Shown in pieces: positions 1-8,559 of a stretch of DNA of 42,531 bases. Position 1 is the stretch's first letter; the number at the start of each line of letters is the position of its first letter. The position numbers were made by a program, and so were the translations under genes. This DNA is from Nocardioidaceae bacterium (GTDB lineage: Bacteria; Actinomycetota; Actinomycetes; Propionibacteriales; Nocardioidaceae): the NCBI GenBank assembly GCA_025927955.1, contig JAICKK010000008.1:1-42531 (forward strand), written 5' to 3'. Below the pieces are notes generated by a model. The model made no database searches. It worked only from the letters and a program-made list of their open reading frames with translations, and was not told the origin of the DNA.

Positions 1-1
1 C

Positions 2-2215
2 CGGGTGTCGATGATCGTCACCTACGGCACCATCAAGGCCAAGCAGGCGGTCAAGGACTCCTCCCGGATCCTGGGCTACCCGTTCGCGATGGGTGACCGG
101 ATCACCAAGGCGATGCCGGCTGCCGTCATGGGCAAGGACGTCCCGCTGCGCGACATCTTCGACAAGGACCACGCCCGGTACGGCGAGGGCGGGGAGTTCC
201 GCTCGCTCTACGAGAGCGACGCGGACGTCACCAAGGTGGTCGACACCGCCATCGGCATCGAGGGCCTCAAGCGCCAGTGGGGCGTCCACGCCGCCGGCGT
301 GATCATGTCCAGCGCTCCGCTGCAGGACGTCATCCCGGTGATGAAGCGCGAGCAGGACGGCGCGATCATCACCCAGTTCGACTACCCGACGTGCGAGCGC
401 CTGGGCCTGATCAAGATGGACTTCCTGGGCCTGCGCAACCTGACGATCCTCGACGACGCGCTGATCAACATCACCAACAACCGGGGCGAGAAGGTGGTCC
501 TGGAGGACCTTCTGCTCGACGACGAGCCGACCTACCGGCTGCTCTCGCGCGGCGACACGCTCGGGGTCTTCCAGCTCGACGGCGGGCCGATGCGCGCGCT
601 GCTGCGGAGCATGCGTCCGGACACCTTCGAGGACATCTCCGCCGTGGGTGCCCTCTACCGGCCCGGGCCGATGGGTGCCGACTCGCACAACAAGTACGCC
701 CGGCGCAAGAACGGCCGGGAGGAGGTCACCCCGATCCACCCGGAGCTGGCCGAGCCGCTCGCCGACATCCTGGGGGAGACCTACGGCCTGATCGTCTACC
801 AGGAGCAGGTCATGGCGATCGCCCAGAAGCTCGCCGGCTACTCCCTCGGGCAGGCGGACCTGCTGCGCCGGGCCATGGGCAAGAAGAAGAAGGCCGAGCT
901 CGACAAGCAGTTCGAGGCGTTCTCCAACGGCATGACCGAGCGCGGCTACTCGATGAGCGCCGTGCAGACGCTGTGGGACATCCTGCTGCCGTTCTCCGAC
1001 TACGCCTTCAACAAGGCGCACTCGGCGGCCTACGGCCTGGTCTCCTACTGGACGGCCTACCTCAAGGCGAACTACCCCAGCGAGTACATGGCAGCGGTCC
1101 TCACCTCCGTCAAGGACGACAAGGACAAGATGGCCGTCTACCTCAACGAGTGCCGCCGGATGGGCATCAAGGTGCTGCCGCCCGACGTCAACGAGTCCGA
1201 GGCGACCTTCACCCCGGTCGGCAGCGACATCCGCTTCGGTCTCTCCGCGGTCCGCAACGTCGGCATCCACGTCGTCGACGCCATCGTGGCCTCCCGGCGC
1301 GAGCAGGGCCGGTTCGCGGACTTCGCGGACTTCATGGGCAAGGTGCCGACGCTGGTGTGCAACAAGCGCGTCGTGGAGTCCCTGATCAAGGCCGGGGCCT
1401 TCGACTCCCTGGGCCACCGCCGCCGTGCGCTGGTGACCATCCACGAGACCGCGGTCGACCAGTACGCCGACATCAAGCGCAACGAGGCCATCGGGCAGGA
1501 CTCGCTGTTCGGCGCGTTCGACGACGACGCCGGCGGTGCGCTCGGGATCACCATCGCGGTCCCCGGCATCGACGACTGGGACAAGCAGACGCTGCTCGGT
1601 CACGAGCGGGAGATGCTGGGGCTCTACGTCTCCGACCACCCGCTGATGGGGCTCGAGCACATCCTCTCCGTCGGCACCGACTGCACCATCGGCCAGCTGC
1701 TCCTCGACGAGGACCGCCCGGACGGGTCCACCGTGACGGTCTCCGGACTGATCACCTCCGTGCAGCGCAAGATCACCAAGCGCGGCGATGCCTGGGCGAT
1801 GCTCACGCTGGAGGACCTCGAGGGCGGCATCGACGTGCTGCTGTTCCCGAGCACCTACCAGCTCGCGAGCACGCTGCTCAACGAGGACGCGATCGTCACC
1901 GTCAAGGGCCGGCTCTCGCGCTCGAAGGACCAGCCCGAGCTGCACGGCCAGGAGGTGACGGTGCCCGACGTCACCGAGGGACCCTCGGGCCCCGTGGTGG
2001 TCAGCATGCCCTCGACCCGGTGCACGATGCCCGTGGTCGAGCAGCTCAAGGAGGTCCTGGGCACCCATCCCGGGACCTGCGAAGTACGGTTGCGACTGAT
2101 GACCAGGACCTCCACGACGGTGATGAGGGTCGACGACCGGCTGCGCGTGGCCGCGAGCCCGGCCCTGTTCGCCGACCTCAAGGCGCTGCTGGGGCCGAAC
2201 TGCCTCGCCGGCTGA
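2..2215 (+). CDS. dnaE: DNA polymerase III subunit alpha, C-terminal part (5' truncated by window edge)
   Basis: This is the replicative DNA polymerase alpha subunit. About 738 C-terminal residues are present, of roughly 1,180 in actinobacterial DnaE1. The frame is open to the window edge, so the GTG at position 5 is an internal valine and not a start. Visible family blocks are the polymerase segment GTIKAKQAVKDSSR, GVHAAGVIMS, the fingers segment FNKAHSAAYGLVSYW, a helix-hairpin-helix region (around QGRFADFADFMGKV) and a C-terminal OB-fold (TVSGLITSVQRKITKRGDAWA). The PHP domain and the catalytic aspartates lie upstream of the window. The stop codon overlaps the next start by one base, so the two genes are probably translationally coupled. 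Identification is very secure. Confidence 0.97.
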   Translation, partial: RVSMIVTYGTIKAKQAVKDSSRILGYPFAMGDRITKAMPAAVMGKDVPLRDIFDKDHARYGEGGEFRSLYESDADVTKVVDTAIGIEGLKRQWGVHAAGVIMSSAPLQDVIPVMKREQDGAIITQFDYPTCERLGLIKMDFLGLRNLTILDDALINITNNRGEKVVLEDLLLDDEPTYRLLSRGDTLGVFQLDGGPMRALLRSMRPDTFEDISAVGALYRPGPMGADSHNKYARRKNGREEVTPIHPELAEPLADILGETYGLIVYQEQVMAIAQKLAGYSLGQADLLRRAMGKKKKAELDKQFEAFSNGMTERGYSMSAVQTLWDILLPFSDYAFNKAHSAAYGLVSYWTAYLKANYPSEYMAAVLTSVKDDKDKMAVYLNECRRMGIKVLPPDVNESEATFTPVGSDIRFGLSAVRNVGIHVVDAIVASRREQGRFADFADFMGKVPTLVCNKRVVESLIKAGAFDSLGHRRRALVTIHETAVDQYADIKRNEAIGQDSLFGAFDDDAGGALGITIAVPGIDDWDKQTLLGHEREMLGLYVSDHPLMGLEHILSVGTDCTIGQLLLDEDRPDGSTVTVSGLITSVQRKITKRGDAWAMLTLEDLEGGIDVLLFPSTYQLASTLLNEDAIVTVKGRLSRSKDQPELHGQEVTVPDVTEGPSGPVVVSMPSTRCTMPVVEQLKEVLGTHPGTCEVRLRLMTRTSTTVMRVDDRLRVAASPALFADLKALLGPNCLAG

Positions 2216-2826
2216 TGCGACGCTCCGGCGCCCCCGCTGCCGAGGCCGGTGCCCGGGCGGACCGGTCCGGCGGACGCGCCTCCCGGCCGCTGCAGGAGGC
2301 CGTCGTGGTCCTCGGCGCCCTGCTGGTGCTCGGCGCGGTGTGCGGTGTGGTGTGGTCCCAGGTGGTCACACCGGCGCTGTTCACCAAGCTCGCCAAGGGT
2401 GCCGTGATGGGGGAGGTCGAGCTCGGCCAGCAGTTCGCCCGCGACGGCTGGTACGTCGTGATCGCGCTCGTGGCCGGCCTGCTCTCCGGCGTCACCGTCC
2501 TGCGCTGGCGTCCCCGCGCACCGCTGCTGGGCGTCGGGCTGCTGCTGGTCGGATGCTGCCTCGCCGCAGCGGTGATGGCCTGGGTCGGCCACCTTCTCGG
2601 GCCCGGCGACCCCCAGCCGCTGCTGAGCGCGGCGAAGGTCGGCGCCCACGTGCCCCAGCGGCTGCGGGTGGACACCTTCGTGGTCTACCTGGGCTGGCCG
2701 TTCGGCGTGCTGGTGGGCGCCTTGCTGGTGCTGTTGGGCCCCGACCGCTCCGGCGCGGCGGTGCCCCGCGCCGACGTGGGCGGGCAGCCTGCCGAATCCG
2801 CCCCGCCGGAGCGGCGCACCTTCTAG
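2215..2826 (+). CDS. Four-helix membrane protein downstream of dnaE (possibly DUF2567)
   Basis: This is a 203-residue integral membrane protein of unknown function. Its ATG shares its A with the dnaE TGA stop (TGATG), so it is likely co-translated with dnaE. A charged N-terminus of about 25 residues is followed by four hydrophobic segments, at roughly residues 28-48 (VVVLGALLVLGAVCGVVW), 82-99, 108-130 and 158-178. Between segments 1 and 2 is a soluble loop, VTPALFTKLAKGAVMGEVELG. The tail is Pro/Ala/Arg rich. Topology and position after dnaE resemble the actinobacterial DUF2567 family, but I assign that from memory and not from a profile. No catalytic motif is visible. Confidence 0.8.
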   Translation: MRRSGAPAAEAGARADRSGGRASRPLQEAVVVLGALLVLGAVCGVVWSQVVTPALFTKLAKGAVMGEVELGQQFARDGWYVVIALVAGLLSGVTVLRWRPRAPLLGVGLLLVGCCLAAAVMAWVGHLLGPGDPQPLLSAAKVGAHVPQRLRVDTFVVYLGWPFGVLVGALLVLLGPDRSGAAVPRADVGGQPAESAPPERRTF

Positions 2827-2881
2827 GCTTGAGGCTCGCATGTCGTCCGGCCGGGAGCCCCCGGTCGATCCTGGGGGAACC

Positions 2882-4471
2882 ATGTCCGACCACACCGCTG
2901 CCCAGCCCGAGTACCTCGGCCCCGACCCGTCCGCGCCGCGGCGGTCCGGTGGCGGGCGGCGCGCCGGCATCTTCGCCGCGGCCGCGGTCGCCGTGCTCGC
3001 CGCGATGGGTGCCGGGGCCTACGGGGCCGTCCAGCTGTTCGCCGGCGGCAGCTCCCCGGCGAGCGCGATCCCCGCGAGCGCGATCGGCTACGTGAGCCTG
3101 GACCTCGACCCGTCGGCCTCCCAGAAGATCGAGGCCATCAAGATCATCCGCAAGTTCCCGGCGCTCAGGAAGGCGATCAGGCTCGGCAGCCGGGACGACG
3201 TGCGCCGACGGATCTTCGACGAGATCGACAAGGAGGGGCACTGTTCGCAGCTGAGCTACCAGCGCGACGTGGAGCCGTGGATCGGTGACAGGGTCGCGCT
3301 GGCCGCTGTCCCTGCGGCGCACCACAGGATCGTCCCGCTCGTCGCGCTCCAGGTCCGTGACCAGGACAAGGCCAGGGCCGGCGCCAGCAGGCTGAGCAGC
3401 TGTGAGCGCTCCGGCGACCCGACCGCGGTGGCGTACGTCGGCGACTACATGCTGCTCGGCGAGCGGCAGCCCGAGGTGGACGCGATGGCGAGGGCCGCGA
3501 CGGCTGCCCCCCTGCAGGACGACCCCGGGTTCGAGACCTGGATGACCCGCACGGGTGACCCGGGGATCCTCACGATGTACGCCGCCCGGAACGCCGTGGA
3601 TGTGGTCCTGCGGTCGCAGAGCGGGTGGGGCGGCCGCGGCGCGAGCGGTGCCGCAGCACCGGAGGACAGGCAGCTCGCCAGCGCGTTCAAGGACTTCGGT
3701 GGCGCCGCCGGTGTCCTGCGGTTCAAGGACGGTGCGGTGGAGGCGGAGCTCCAGGCCAAGGGTCTGGGCCCGGCTGGAGGTCCGGTCGGCACCGGTCGGG
3801 GACCCGACGTGCGGTCGCTGCCCGCGTCGACGGCCGCGGTGCTGTCCCTGTCGTTCCAGAAGGGCTGGCTGAACGGGTACGTCGACCAGCTCCGCAGCAC
3901 GCTCGGCGCCGGCGAGGTCGACTCGGCGCTGTCGCAGGCGGAGCAGCAGACCGGTCTGAGGCTTCCCCAGGACATCGAGACGCTGCTCGGAGACGGGCTG
4001 AGCGTCTCGGTGGACTCCAGCACCGACCTCCACGCGCTGGCGAGCTCGCCCGACCCGTCGCGGGTGGCCGCCGGGATCCGGATCAAGGGCGACGCCGAGA
4101 GGATCAGGGCAGTCATCGCCAGGCTCGAGGCCGCGGCCGGCGCCTCGGGCGACATCGTGAAGGTGCACAGCCGGGGCGACACCGTGGTGGTCGGAACCGA
4201 CGGTGCCTACCTCCGAACGCTGTTGCAGAGCGGTGACCTCGGGTCGTCTCCCTCGTTCGAGGCGGCGGTCCCCGAGCCGACCCGCGCCGGCGCGGTGCTG
4301 TTCGTGAGCTTCGACGCGGGCAACGGGTGGGCGCAACGGCTGGCGGACGAGCTGTCCGACGGCGACCCCGACGTCAAGGCGAACATCGCACCCCTCGACG
4401 CCCTCGGCGTCAGCGGCTGGGTGGACAAGGACAAGGTCCAGCACTCGCTGCTCCGGTTGACCACGGACTGA
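2882..4471 (+). CDS. DUF3352 domain-containing membrane-anchored protein
   Basis: This 529-residue protein has a cytoplasmic Pro/Ser-rich N-terminus, one transmembrane helix at about residues 25-48 (GIFAAAAVAVLAAMGAGAYG) and a large predicted extracytoplasmic region, the arrangement of actinobacterial DUF3352 proteins. Recognisable blocks are the post-helix ASAIGYVSLDLDPSASQK and the distal LPQDIETLLGDGLSVSVDS. I chose the ATG at 2882 over the in-frame ATG at 2840 because a purine-rich GGGGGAA lies just upstream. The first 14 residues of the longer version look like leader sequence. Function is unknown. It follows the dnaE pair by about 55 bases on the same strand and may belong to that transcription unit. 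Confidence 0.88.
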   Translation: MSDHTAAQPEYLGPDPSAPRRSGGGRRAGIFAAAAVAVLAAMGAGAYGAVQLFAGGSSPASAIPASAIGYVSLDLDPSASQKIEAIKIIRKFPALRKAIRLGSRDDVRRRIFDEIDKEGHCSQLSYQRDVEPWIGDRVALAAVPAAHHRIVPLVALQVRDQDKARAGASRLSSCERSGDPTAVAYVGDYMLLGERQPEVDAMARAATAAPLQDDPGFETWMTRTGDPGILTMYAARNAVDVVLRSQSGWGGRGASGAAAPEDRQLASAFKDFGGAAGVLRFKDGAVEAELQAKGLGPAGGPVGTGRGPDVRSLPASTAAVLSLSFQKGWLNGYVDQLRSTLGAGEVDSALSQAEQQTGLRLPQDIETLLGDGLSVSVDSSTDLHALASSPDPSRVAAGIRIKGDAERIRAVIARLEAAAGASGDIVKVHSRGDTVVVGTDGAYLRTLLQSGDLGSSPSFEAAVPEPTRAGAVLFVSFDAGNGWAQRLADELSDGDPDVKANIAPLDALGVSGWVDKDKVQHSLLRLTTD

Positions 4472-4554
4472 CGCCGGACCCGCACCACCGCGGCCTGCTC
4501 GGGCGGCGGCTGACGAGGCTCGCAGCGTCCTGCGCCTGCGTCGCGGGCGAGTCC

Positions 4555-4584
4555 TTGTGGCGCGCCCGCCCGCGGCGATACGCT
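4555..4584 (+). promoter_or_regulatory. Putative metF promoter (-35 TTGTGG / -10 TACGCT)
   Basis: A TTGTGG hexamer at 4555-4560 is followed after 18 bases by TACGCT (4579-4584), which fits the TANNNT -10 pattern of actinobacteria. The predicted start of transcription falls near 4591, immediately before the paired operators. This is inferred from spacing and position only. Confidence 0.4.
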
Positions 4585-4594
4585 CGGGCCACCA

Positions 4595-4630
4595 ATTGCG
4601 TATCGCGAAATGAGTTGCTCCTTGCGCAAC
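4595..4630. promoter_or_regulatory. Paired 17-bp operator upstream of metF (predicted IclR-2 sites)
   Basis: Two 17-bp palindrome-like sites have centres at 4603 and 4622, exactly 19 bp apart. The proximal site, GTTGCTCCTTGCGCAAC (4614-4630), matches 11 of 12 arm bases of the GTTGCG-N5-CGCAAC consensus derived from the dehydrogenase and betB promoters. The distal site, ATTGCGTATCGCGAAAT (4595-4611), matches 9 of 12. The same pair geometry occurs at three other promoters in this window. Assignment to the IclR protein encoded at 19037-19810 is inference. Confidence 0.65.
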
Positions 4631-4663
4631 AGCGGAAGAAAGTTCGCGGCCTTCCTGGCCGAC

Positions 4664-5491
4664 ATGGTGTCCTCGGCTCGCTACGAGGTGCTCCCCACCG
4701 GCTCCATCGAGGACAAGGTGCTCGAGCACCTGTCCCGGGACCGCACGGTCACGGTGACGGCCTCGCCGGCCAAGGGCATCGAGGCGACGCTGTCACTGAC
4801 CGAGCGGCTCGCGCGGGCCGGCTACCACGCCGTACCCCACCTCGCGGCGCGGATGGTCAGCGGCCGAGCCGAGCTGAGCGAGATCTGCGCCCGGATGCGG
4901 GAGGCCGGCGTCACGACGGTGTTCGTGCCCGGCGGTGACCAGGACCCGCCCGCGGGGTCCTACACGGCCGCCCTCGACCTGCTGGCGGACCTCACCGAGC
5001 TCGGGCGGCCGTTCGCCGAGGTCGGCATCACCGGCTACCCCGAGTCGCACCCGACCATCAGCGACGACCTCACGATCCAGTCCATGTGGGACAAGCGCCA
5101 GCACGCCACCCACATCGTGAGCAACCTCAGCTTCGACCCGGCCGTCATCGGCTCGTGGGTGGACCGGCTGCGGGCCAGGGGCGTCACCATCCCGATGCTG
5201 CTCGGCATCCCGGGCCCGATCGACCGCGCCAAGCTGCTCTCGATGGCGACCAAGATCGGCGTCGGCGACTCCACCCGCTTCCTGGCCAAGCACAAGGGCA
5301 CGTTCGCCCGGCTGGCGGCGCCGGGCGGCTTCACCGGGGAGCGGTTCCTCGAGCAGTGTGCGCCGGTGCTGGCTCGCCCCGAGGCGCTGGTCACCGGCCT
5401 GCACGTCTACACGTTCAACCAGGTGGCCGAGACCGAGGCCTGGCGACGGGAGTACCTCGACCGGCTCACGGCGGTCGGGTCCCGCGGCTGA
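4664..5491 (+). CDS. metF: Methylenetetrahydrofolate reductase family protein (MetF-like)
   Basis: This 275-residue FAD-dependent TIM-barrel protein interconverts 5-methyl-THF and 5,10-methylene-THF. Family signatures are TVTASPAKGIEATLSLTERL near the N-terminus, HLAARMV, the FVPGGDQDPPAGSY loop, GITGYPESHP, and the C-terminal GLHVYTFNQVAETEAW. An in-frame ATG at 4610 would add 18 residues, but it would put the operator pair inside the coding region. The ATG at 4664 lies 42 bases after the proximal operator centre, matching the 31-49 base spacing at the other three operator-bearing genes, so I chose it. It has no strong ribosome site. Because it shares operators with betaine genes, I infer that it runs oxidatively to clear methyl-THF made by the corrinoid module. 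Its 3' end converges with the sulfatase gene. Confidence 0.88.
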   Translation: MVSSARYEVLPTGSIEDKVLEHLSRDRTVTVTASPAKGIEATLSLTERLARAGYHAVPHLAARMVSGRAELSEICARMREAGVTTVFVPGGDQDPPAGSYTAALDLLADLTELGRPFAEVGITGYPESHPTISDDLTIQSMWDKRQHATHIVSNLSFDPAVIGSWVDRLRARGVTIPMLLGIPGPIDRAKLLSMATKIGVGDSTRFLAKHKGTFARLAAPGGFTGERFLEQCAPVLARPEALVTGLHVYTFNQVAETEAWRREYLDRLTAVGSRG

Positions 5492-5496
5492 GCCGC
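5484..5496. terminator. Short GC hairpin between convergent metF and sulfatase genes
   Basis: GCGGCTGAGCCGC is a perfect short inverted repeat spanning the metF stop, with only six bases between the convergent stops. It could act as a bidirectional terminator, but it has no T-tract and the stem is short. Confidence 0.3.
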
Positions 5497-5497
5497 C

Positions 5498-7387
5498 TCA
5501 CCTCCCCGTGCTGAACAGCCCGCGCTCGCCGTAGCGGTGGCCGACGGACAGGTCGTACTGCACCATCCGGTAGTCGTGCAGCAGCCGGGCGGTGCGCGCC
5601 GGTAGCCGGTGGGGGTCCAGCCGGTGACCTCGCGCGTCGAGCAGGGTCCCGTCCTCCATGGTGGGCACCGCGTGGCGCAGCTCCTGCAGCAGCGCGTAGT
5701 ACGGCGGGACGGTCGCGTTCGCGCGCTGCAGCGCGAGGTCCATGAAGTGGGCCGGGCTGGTCGTCGGCTGCGGGGACGTGGGGCCGGGGAAGTTGGCCCA
5801 GACGAAGAAGGGCGTCTGGTGCATGGTCCGGTCACCGTTCGCGGCGAAGACCGAGTCGGGATAGCTGCCGGGAAGGTGGTCGCCGTAGAAGACGACGACC
5901 GTCTTCTCCGAGGACGAGCGCAGGCTGTCGATGAGCTGGTGCAGCGCCCGGTCGGTGTAGGTCAGCCCACGGGCGTACTGGCCCACGTCGGGCAGCGGCT
6001 GGCCGTCGGGGCCCCGGACCGAGAGCGGCGCGTCGTAGCGGCCGGCGTAGGGCATGTGGTTCTGCATGGTCACCAGGTTCACGAACACCGGCCTGCGCTC
6101 GCGGCGCAGGGTGCGCTCGACCTCGTGGAAGGCCGACGCGTCGGAGATGTAGCCGTCGTGCCCGATCCGGTGGGCCTCGTGCATGGTCGTGTCGTGGATG
6201 AACCTCTCGAAGCCGAAGCTGCGGTACACGTCGCTGCGCCGGTACATCTGCGTGGTGTACGGGTGGATGGCCACCGCGCGGTGGCCGTCGTGCTCCAGCC
6301 AGCGCACGACCGAGGGGAAGGAGTGGTAGCGCGGCACCAGCTCCTGGTAGGGCACCTCCATCTGCGGGGGGAGCAGGGACAGCGACATGCCGGTGAGCGC
6401 CTCGAACTCCATGTTCGCGGTGCCGCCCCCGATGTCCTGGGCGCGCATCCAGCCGGAGGTGGTGTGCCTCATCAGCCGCCGGGTGTAGGGGATCGGGTCG
6501 CGGCCGACGTGCACACCGGCGAGCGCCTCGGGGTCGCTGAAGGACTCGCTGAGGACCATCACCACGTTGACGTCCGAGAGCCCGCGGGGGTCGCGCGTGC
6601 GGTTGATCCGGTCGGCGGCCTCCCGGTACCTCGCGACGATGCGGCCCATCTCGGCCCGGCTGTACCCGGCCGGCGCCGGCCGGGGCGGGATGTCGACGTT
6701 GTAGAGGAACCCGCCCACGAAGCCGTTGGTCAGGTAGTTGCGCTGCTGGCTGTACGGGCGCCACTGGGCGCCCAGGGCGTCGTAGGCGGCTCGTGCGGCG
6801 TTGCGAGGGCTGTTGAAGTGGGACAGGTAGGCCAGCGCCACCAGGCACAGCGTCGCTGTCAGCGCACGGAGCGCGAGGCGGCGGCCGCGGCTGCCCCGCT
6901 CCCGCACGCGGCGGGCGGGGAACCTCCGGGACAGGGCGCGTACGGCCAGGAACCCGAGCACCGCCACCACGACGAAGCTCACGGTCAGCACCACGACCGT
7001 CGGCACGCCCACCATGTCGATGAGGAACCCGATGTCGCCGGTGAACCGCATGTCGGCGGGGTAGATCGGCTCGCGACGGACGCGGAGCTTGTTGTAGTCG
7101 GCGTAGGCCATGGCCGCGGTCACACACGCGGAGACGGCGACGGTCAGCGACAGCCGACCGGTGACCGCGTGGACCAGGCCGACGACCAGCCAGACGACCA
7201 GGCTGCCGAGGGCGAACAGCACGAAGTACGCCGCCGGACGGTGGTGCCAGGCCTGGTGGTAGGTGGCGGTCAGCGGCGTGAGCTCGAGCACCAGGTTGCA
7301 CAGCACGGCGACCACGGCCGTGCCCAGCAGGCCGGGCAGGTACGTCGCGGACGACGTCCTCGGTCGTCCTCTTCCACGTCTGGTCAC
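5498..7387 (-). CDS. LTA synthase-like membrane sulfatase/phosphoglycerol transferase family protein
   Basis: This 629-residue protein has about five transmembrane helices in residues 19-188, followed by an extracellular alkaline phosphatase/sulfatase-fold domain. The catalytic set of LtaS-type enzymes is visible. A metal-binding Glu sits in VVMVLSESFSDP (about E281), a candidate Thr nucleophile in GGGTANMEFEALTG (about T323) and a metal-binding Asp-His pair in VVFYGDHLPGSYPD near residue 500. Family members transfer phosphoglycerol or related groups to cell-surface polymers. The substrate here is unknown, since most actinobacteria lack classical LTA. The GTG start overlaps the upstream gene's stop (GTGA), so the two are coupled. 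Confidence 0.88.
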   Translation of the reverse strand: MTRRGRGRPRTSSATYLPGLLGTAVVAVLCNLVLELTPLTATYHQAWHHRPAAYFVLFALGSLVVWLVVGLVHAVTGRLSLTVAVSACVTAAMAYADYNKLRVRREPIYPADMRFTGDIGFLIDMVGVPTVVVLTVSFVVVAVLGFLAVRALSRRFPARRVRERGSRGRRLALRALTATLCLVALAYLSHFNSPRNAARAAYDALGAQWRPYSQQRNYLTNGFVGGFLYNVDIPPRPAPAGYSRAEMGRIVARYREAADRINRTRDPRGLSDVNVVMVLSESFSDPEALAGVHVGRDPIPYTRRLMRHTTSGWMRAQDIGGGTANMEFEALTGMSLSLLPPQMEVPYQELVPRYHSFPSVVRWLEHDGHRAVAIHPYTTQMYRRSDVYRSFGFERFIHDTTMHEAHRIGHDGYISDASAFHEVERTLRRERRPVFVNLVTMQNHMPYAGRYDAPLSVRGPDGQPLPDVGQYARGLTYTDRALHQLIDSLRSSSEKTVVVFYGDHLPGSYPDSVFAANGDRTMHQTPFFVWANFPGPTSPQPTTSPAHFMDLALQRANATVPPYYALLQELRHAVPTMEDGTLLDARGHRLDPHRLPARTARLLHDYRMVQYDLSVGHRYGERGLFSTGR

Positions 7388-8190
7388 GAGAGGTCCGCAG
7401 CCGCCAGCCACTCGCCGAACGTCACGGTGCCCAACATCACAGGTCCCGACGTCAGGGGGCCCGACGTCGGGGGGCCCTCGCCGGAGCCGCCGGGGGTGCC
7501 CGCACCCGATGGCAGCAGGGCACCGGCGGCCATGGCGCGTCCGGCCCGGCCGGGCACCCGGACGGGGACCACCCAGCGCCGGCGGCCGGTGCGTGCGGCC
7601 ACCGCACGGGCCAGGTCGACGAGCTCGTGCACCTCCGGGCCGGCCAGCTCCGGGGCGAGCCCGGCGGGAGGCGCCGTGGCGAGCCCGGCCAGCCGCTCGC
7701 CGACCTCGGCCGCGGCCACCGGCTGCACCCGCATCCGCGGCACGAGCGCGAGCGGCCCGCTGATCCGCGACAGCAGCTGGCCGGCGAACTCGTGGAACTG
7801 GGTGGCCCGCAGCAGCGTCCAGGGCAGCGGACCGGACCGCACGAGCTCCTCCTGGCGCCGCTTCCCGGCGTAGTAGCCGCTGTCCACCCGGTCGACGCCG
7901 ACGATGGAGAGCGCGACGTGGTGACGCACGCCGGCCCGTTCGCCGGCGTCCAGGAGGTGCCGGGTGCCGTCGGTGAAGAACCCGACGGACGCGCGTCGGG
8001 TGAACGCCGAGACGTTGGTCACGTCGACCACGGCCTCGACCCCCGACAGGGCCTCGTCCAGGCCGCGCCCGCTCGCCACGTCGACCCCGAGCGAGCGGCT
8101 CAGGACGACCGGCTCGTGACCGGCCCGCGCCAGGGCCCGAACGGTGTGGGCGCCTACGACGCCGGTCCCGCCGGCGACTGCCACACGCAT
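7384..8190 (-). CDS. NAD(P)H-binding atypical SDR (NmrA/SDR_a5-like)
   Basis: This 268-residue protein begins with the dinucleotide-binding motif VAGGTGVVGAHTVRALARAGHE. It continues with an extended-SDR-like core (VVDVTNVSAF, HHVALSIVGVDRVDSGYYAGKR, PWTLLRATQFHEF). The YxxxK pair appears as YYAGK. Proteins of this group are quinone or NADPH sensors or reductases, and the exact reaction cannot be read here. The C-terminus contains a TSGP-repeat (GPPTSGPLTSGP), encoded by direct repeats of a CCCGACGTC-containing unit at about 7445-7480. A strong GAGGGAGG ribosome site precedes the ATG. Its stop overlaps the sulfatase start. Confidence 0.85.
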   Translation of the reverse strand: MRVAVAGGTGVVGAHTVRALARAGHEPVVLSRSLGVDVASGRGLDEALSGVEAVVDVTNVSAFTRRASVGFFTDGTRHLLDAGERAGVRHHVALSIVGVDRVDSGYYAGKRRQEELVRSGPLPWTLLRATQFHEFAGQLLSRISGPLALVPRMRVQPVAAAEVGERLAGLATAPPAGLAPELAGPEVHELVDLARAVAARTGRRRWVVPVRVPGRAGRAMAAGALLPSGAGTPGGSGEGPPTSGPLTSGPVMLGTVTFGEWLAAADLS

Positions 8191-8378
8191 GAAGGCCTCC
8201 CTCGGGCACGGCCCGGATGGTTGCTCGAGTCTCTGCTCGGACGCTCGCTCGGCTGGTGGCTGGGCACCCGCCAGTGCCGGGCCCCCCCACGCCCTCTTGA
8301 GAGAGGATAGGAGGCGAGGCGACCGGCCACCAAAAGCGGCACACCCATCCCCGCCCGGTCGCCGGAGAGGGCCGCACC
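8191..8378. other. Divergent intergenic region between SDR gene and small membrane ORF
   Basis: This 188-base region separates the minus-strand SDR gene from a plus-strand small ORF and must hold promoters for both directions. The less GC-rich patch TTGAGAGAGGATAGGAGG near 8300-8317 is the most promoter-like segment. I see no convincing paired -35/-10 hexamers, operator palindrome or RNA. Confidence 0.35.
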
Positions 8379-8528
8379 GTGAGACGCCTCCGCCTGCGTC
8401 GTGGCCCCGGCTTCGGCCGCGGGTTCGGTCACCTGTTCGGGCTGCTGTTCCTGTTCCGCCACCCGGTGGTCCTGGTGGTGGTCGTGGTGGTGGTGGTCGT
8501 GGTGCTGCTCTACCGGCGCCGGCGCTGA
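8379..8528 (+). CDS. Small single-pass membrane protein (49 aa) with deca-valine helix
   Basis: This short ORF starts at GTG 8379, about 8 bases after a GGAGAGG ribosome site, and ends at TGA 8528. The product has an arginine-rich N-terminus (MRRLRLRRGPGFGRGFG), a phenylalanine/leucine stretch, and a transmembrane segment of ten consecutive valines followed by LLYRRRR. Both ends are strongly positive. The poly-valine stretch uses only GTG and GTC codons, so low-complexity DNA could have produced it by chance. The good ribosome site and clean start-helix-stop organisation argue for a real gene. Function is unknown. Confidence 0.5.
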   Translation: MRRLRLRRGPGFGRGFGHLFGLLFLFRHPVVLVVVVVVVVVVLLYRRRR

Positions 8529-8559
8529 CCCTGGTCCGGGGAGGCGCCGCTCGCGTCGT

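Noticed and set aside
277-2214. Long open frame inside dnaE
   Set aside because: It is a Gly/Arg/Pro-rich shadow of dnaE in another frame. Only the part from 2215 onward, after the dnaE stop, is a real gene.
4610-4663. N-terminal extension of MetF starting at ATG 4610
   Set aside because: It would place an operator inside the gene and breaks the operator-to-start spacing of the co-regulated genes; the ATG at 4664 fits.
8191-8378. Coding extension of the SDR or sulfatase frames beyond 8190
   Set aside because: The open frames continue only because of high GC. The ATG at 8190 has a strong ribosome site and the dinucleotide motif starts right after it.
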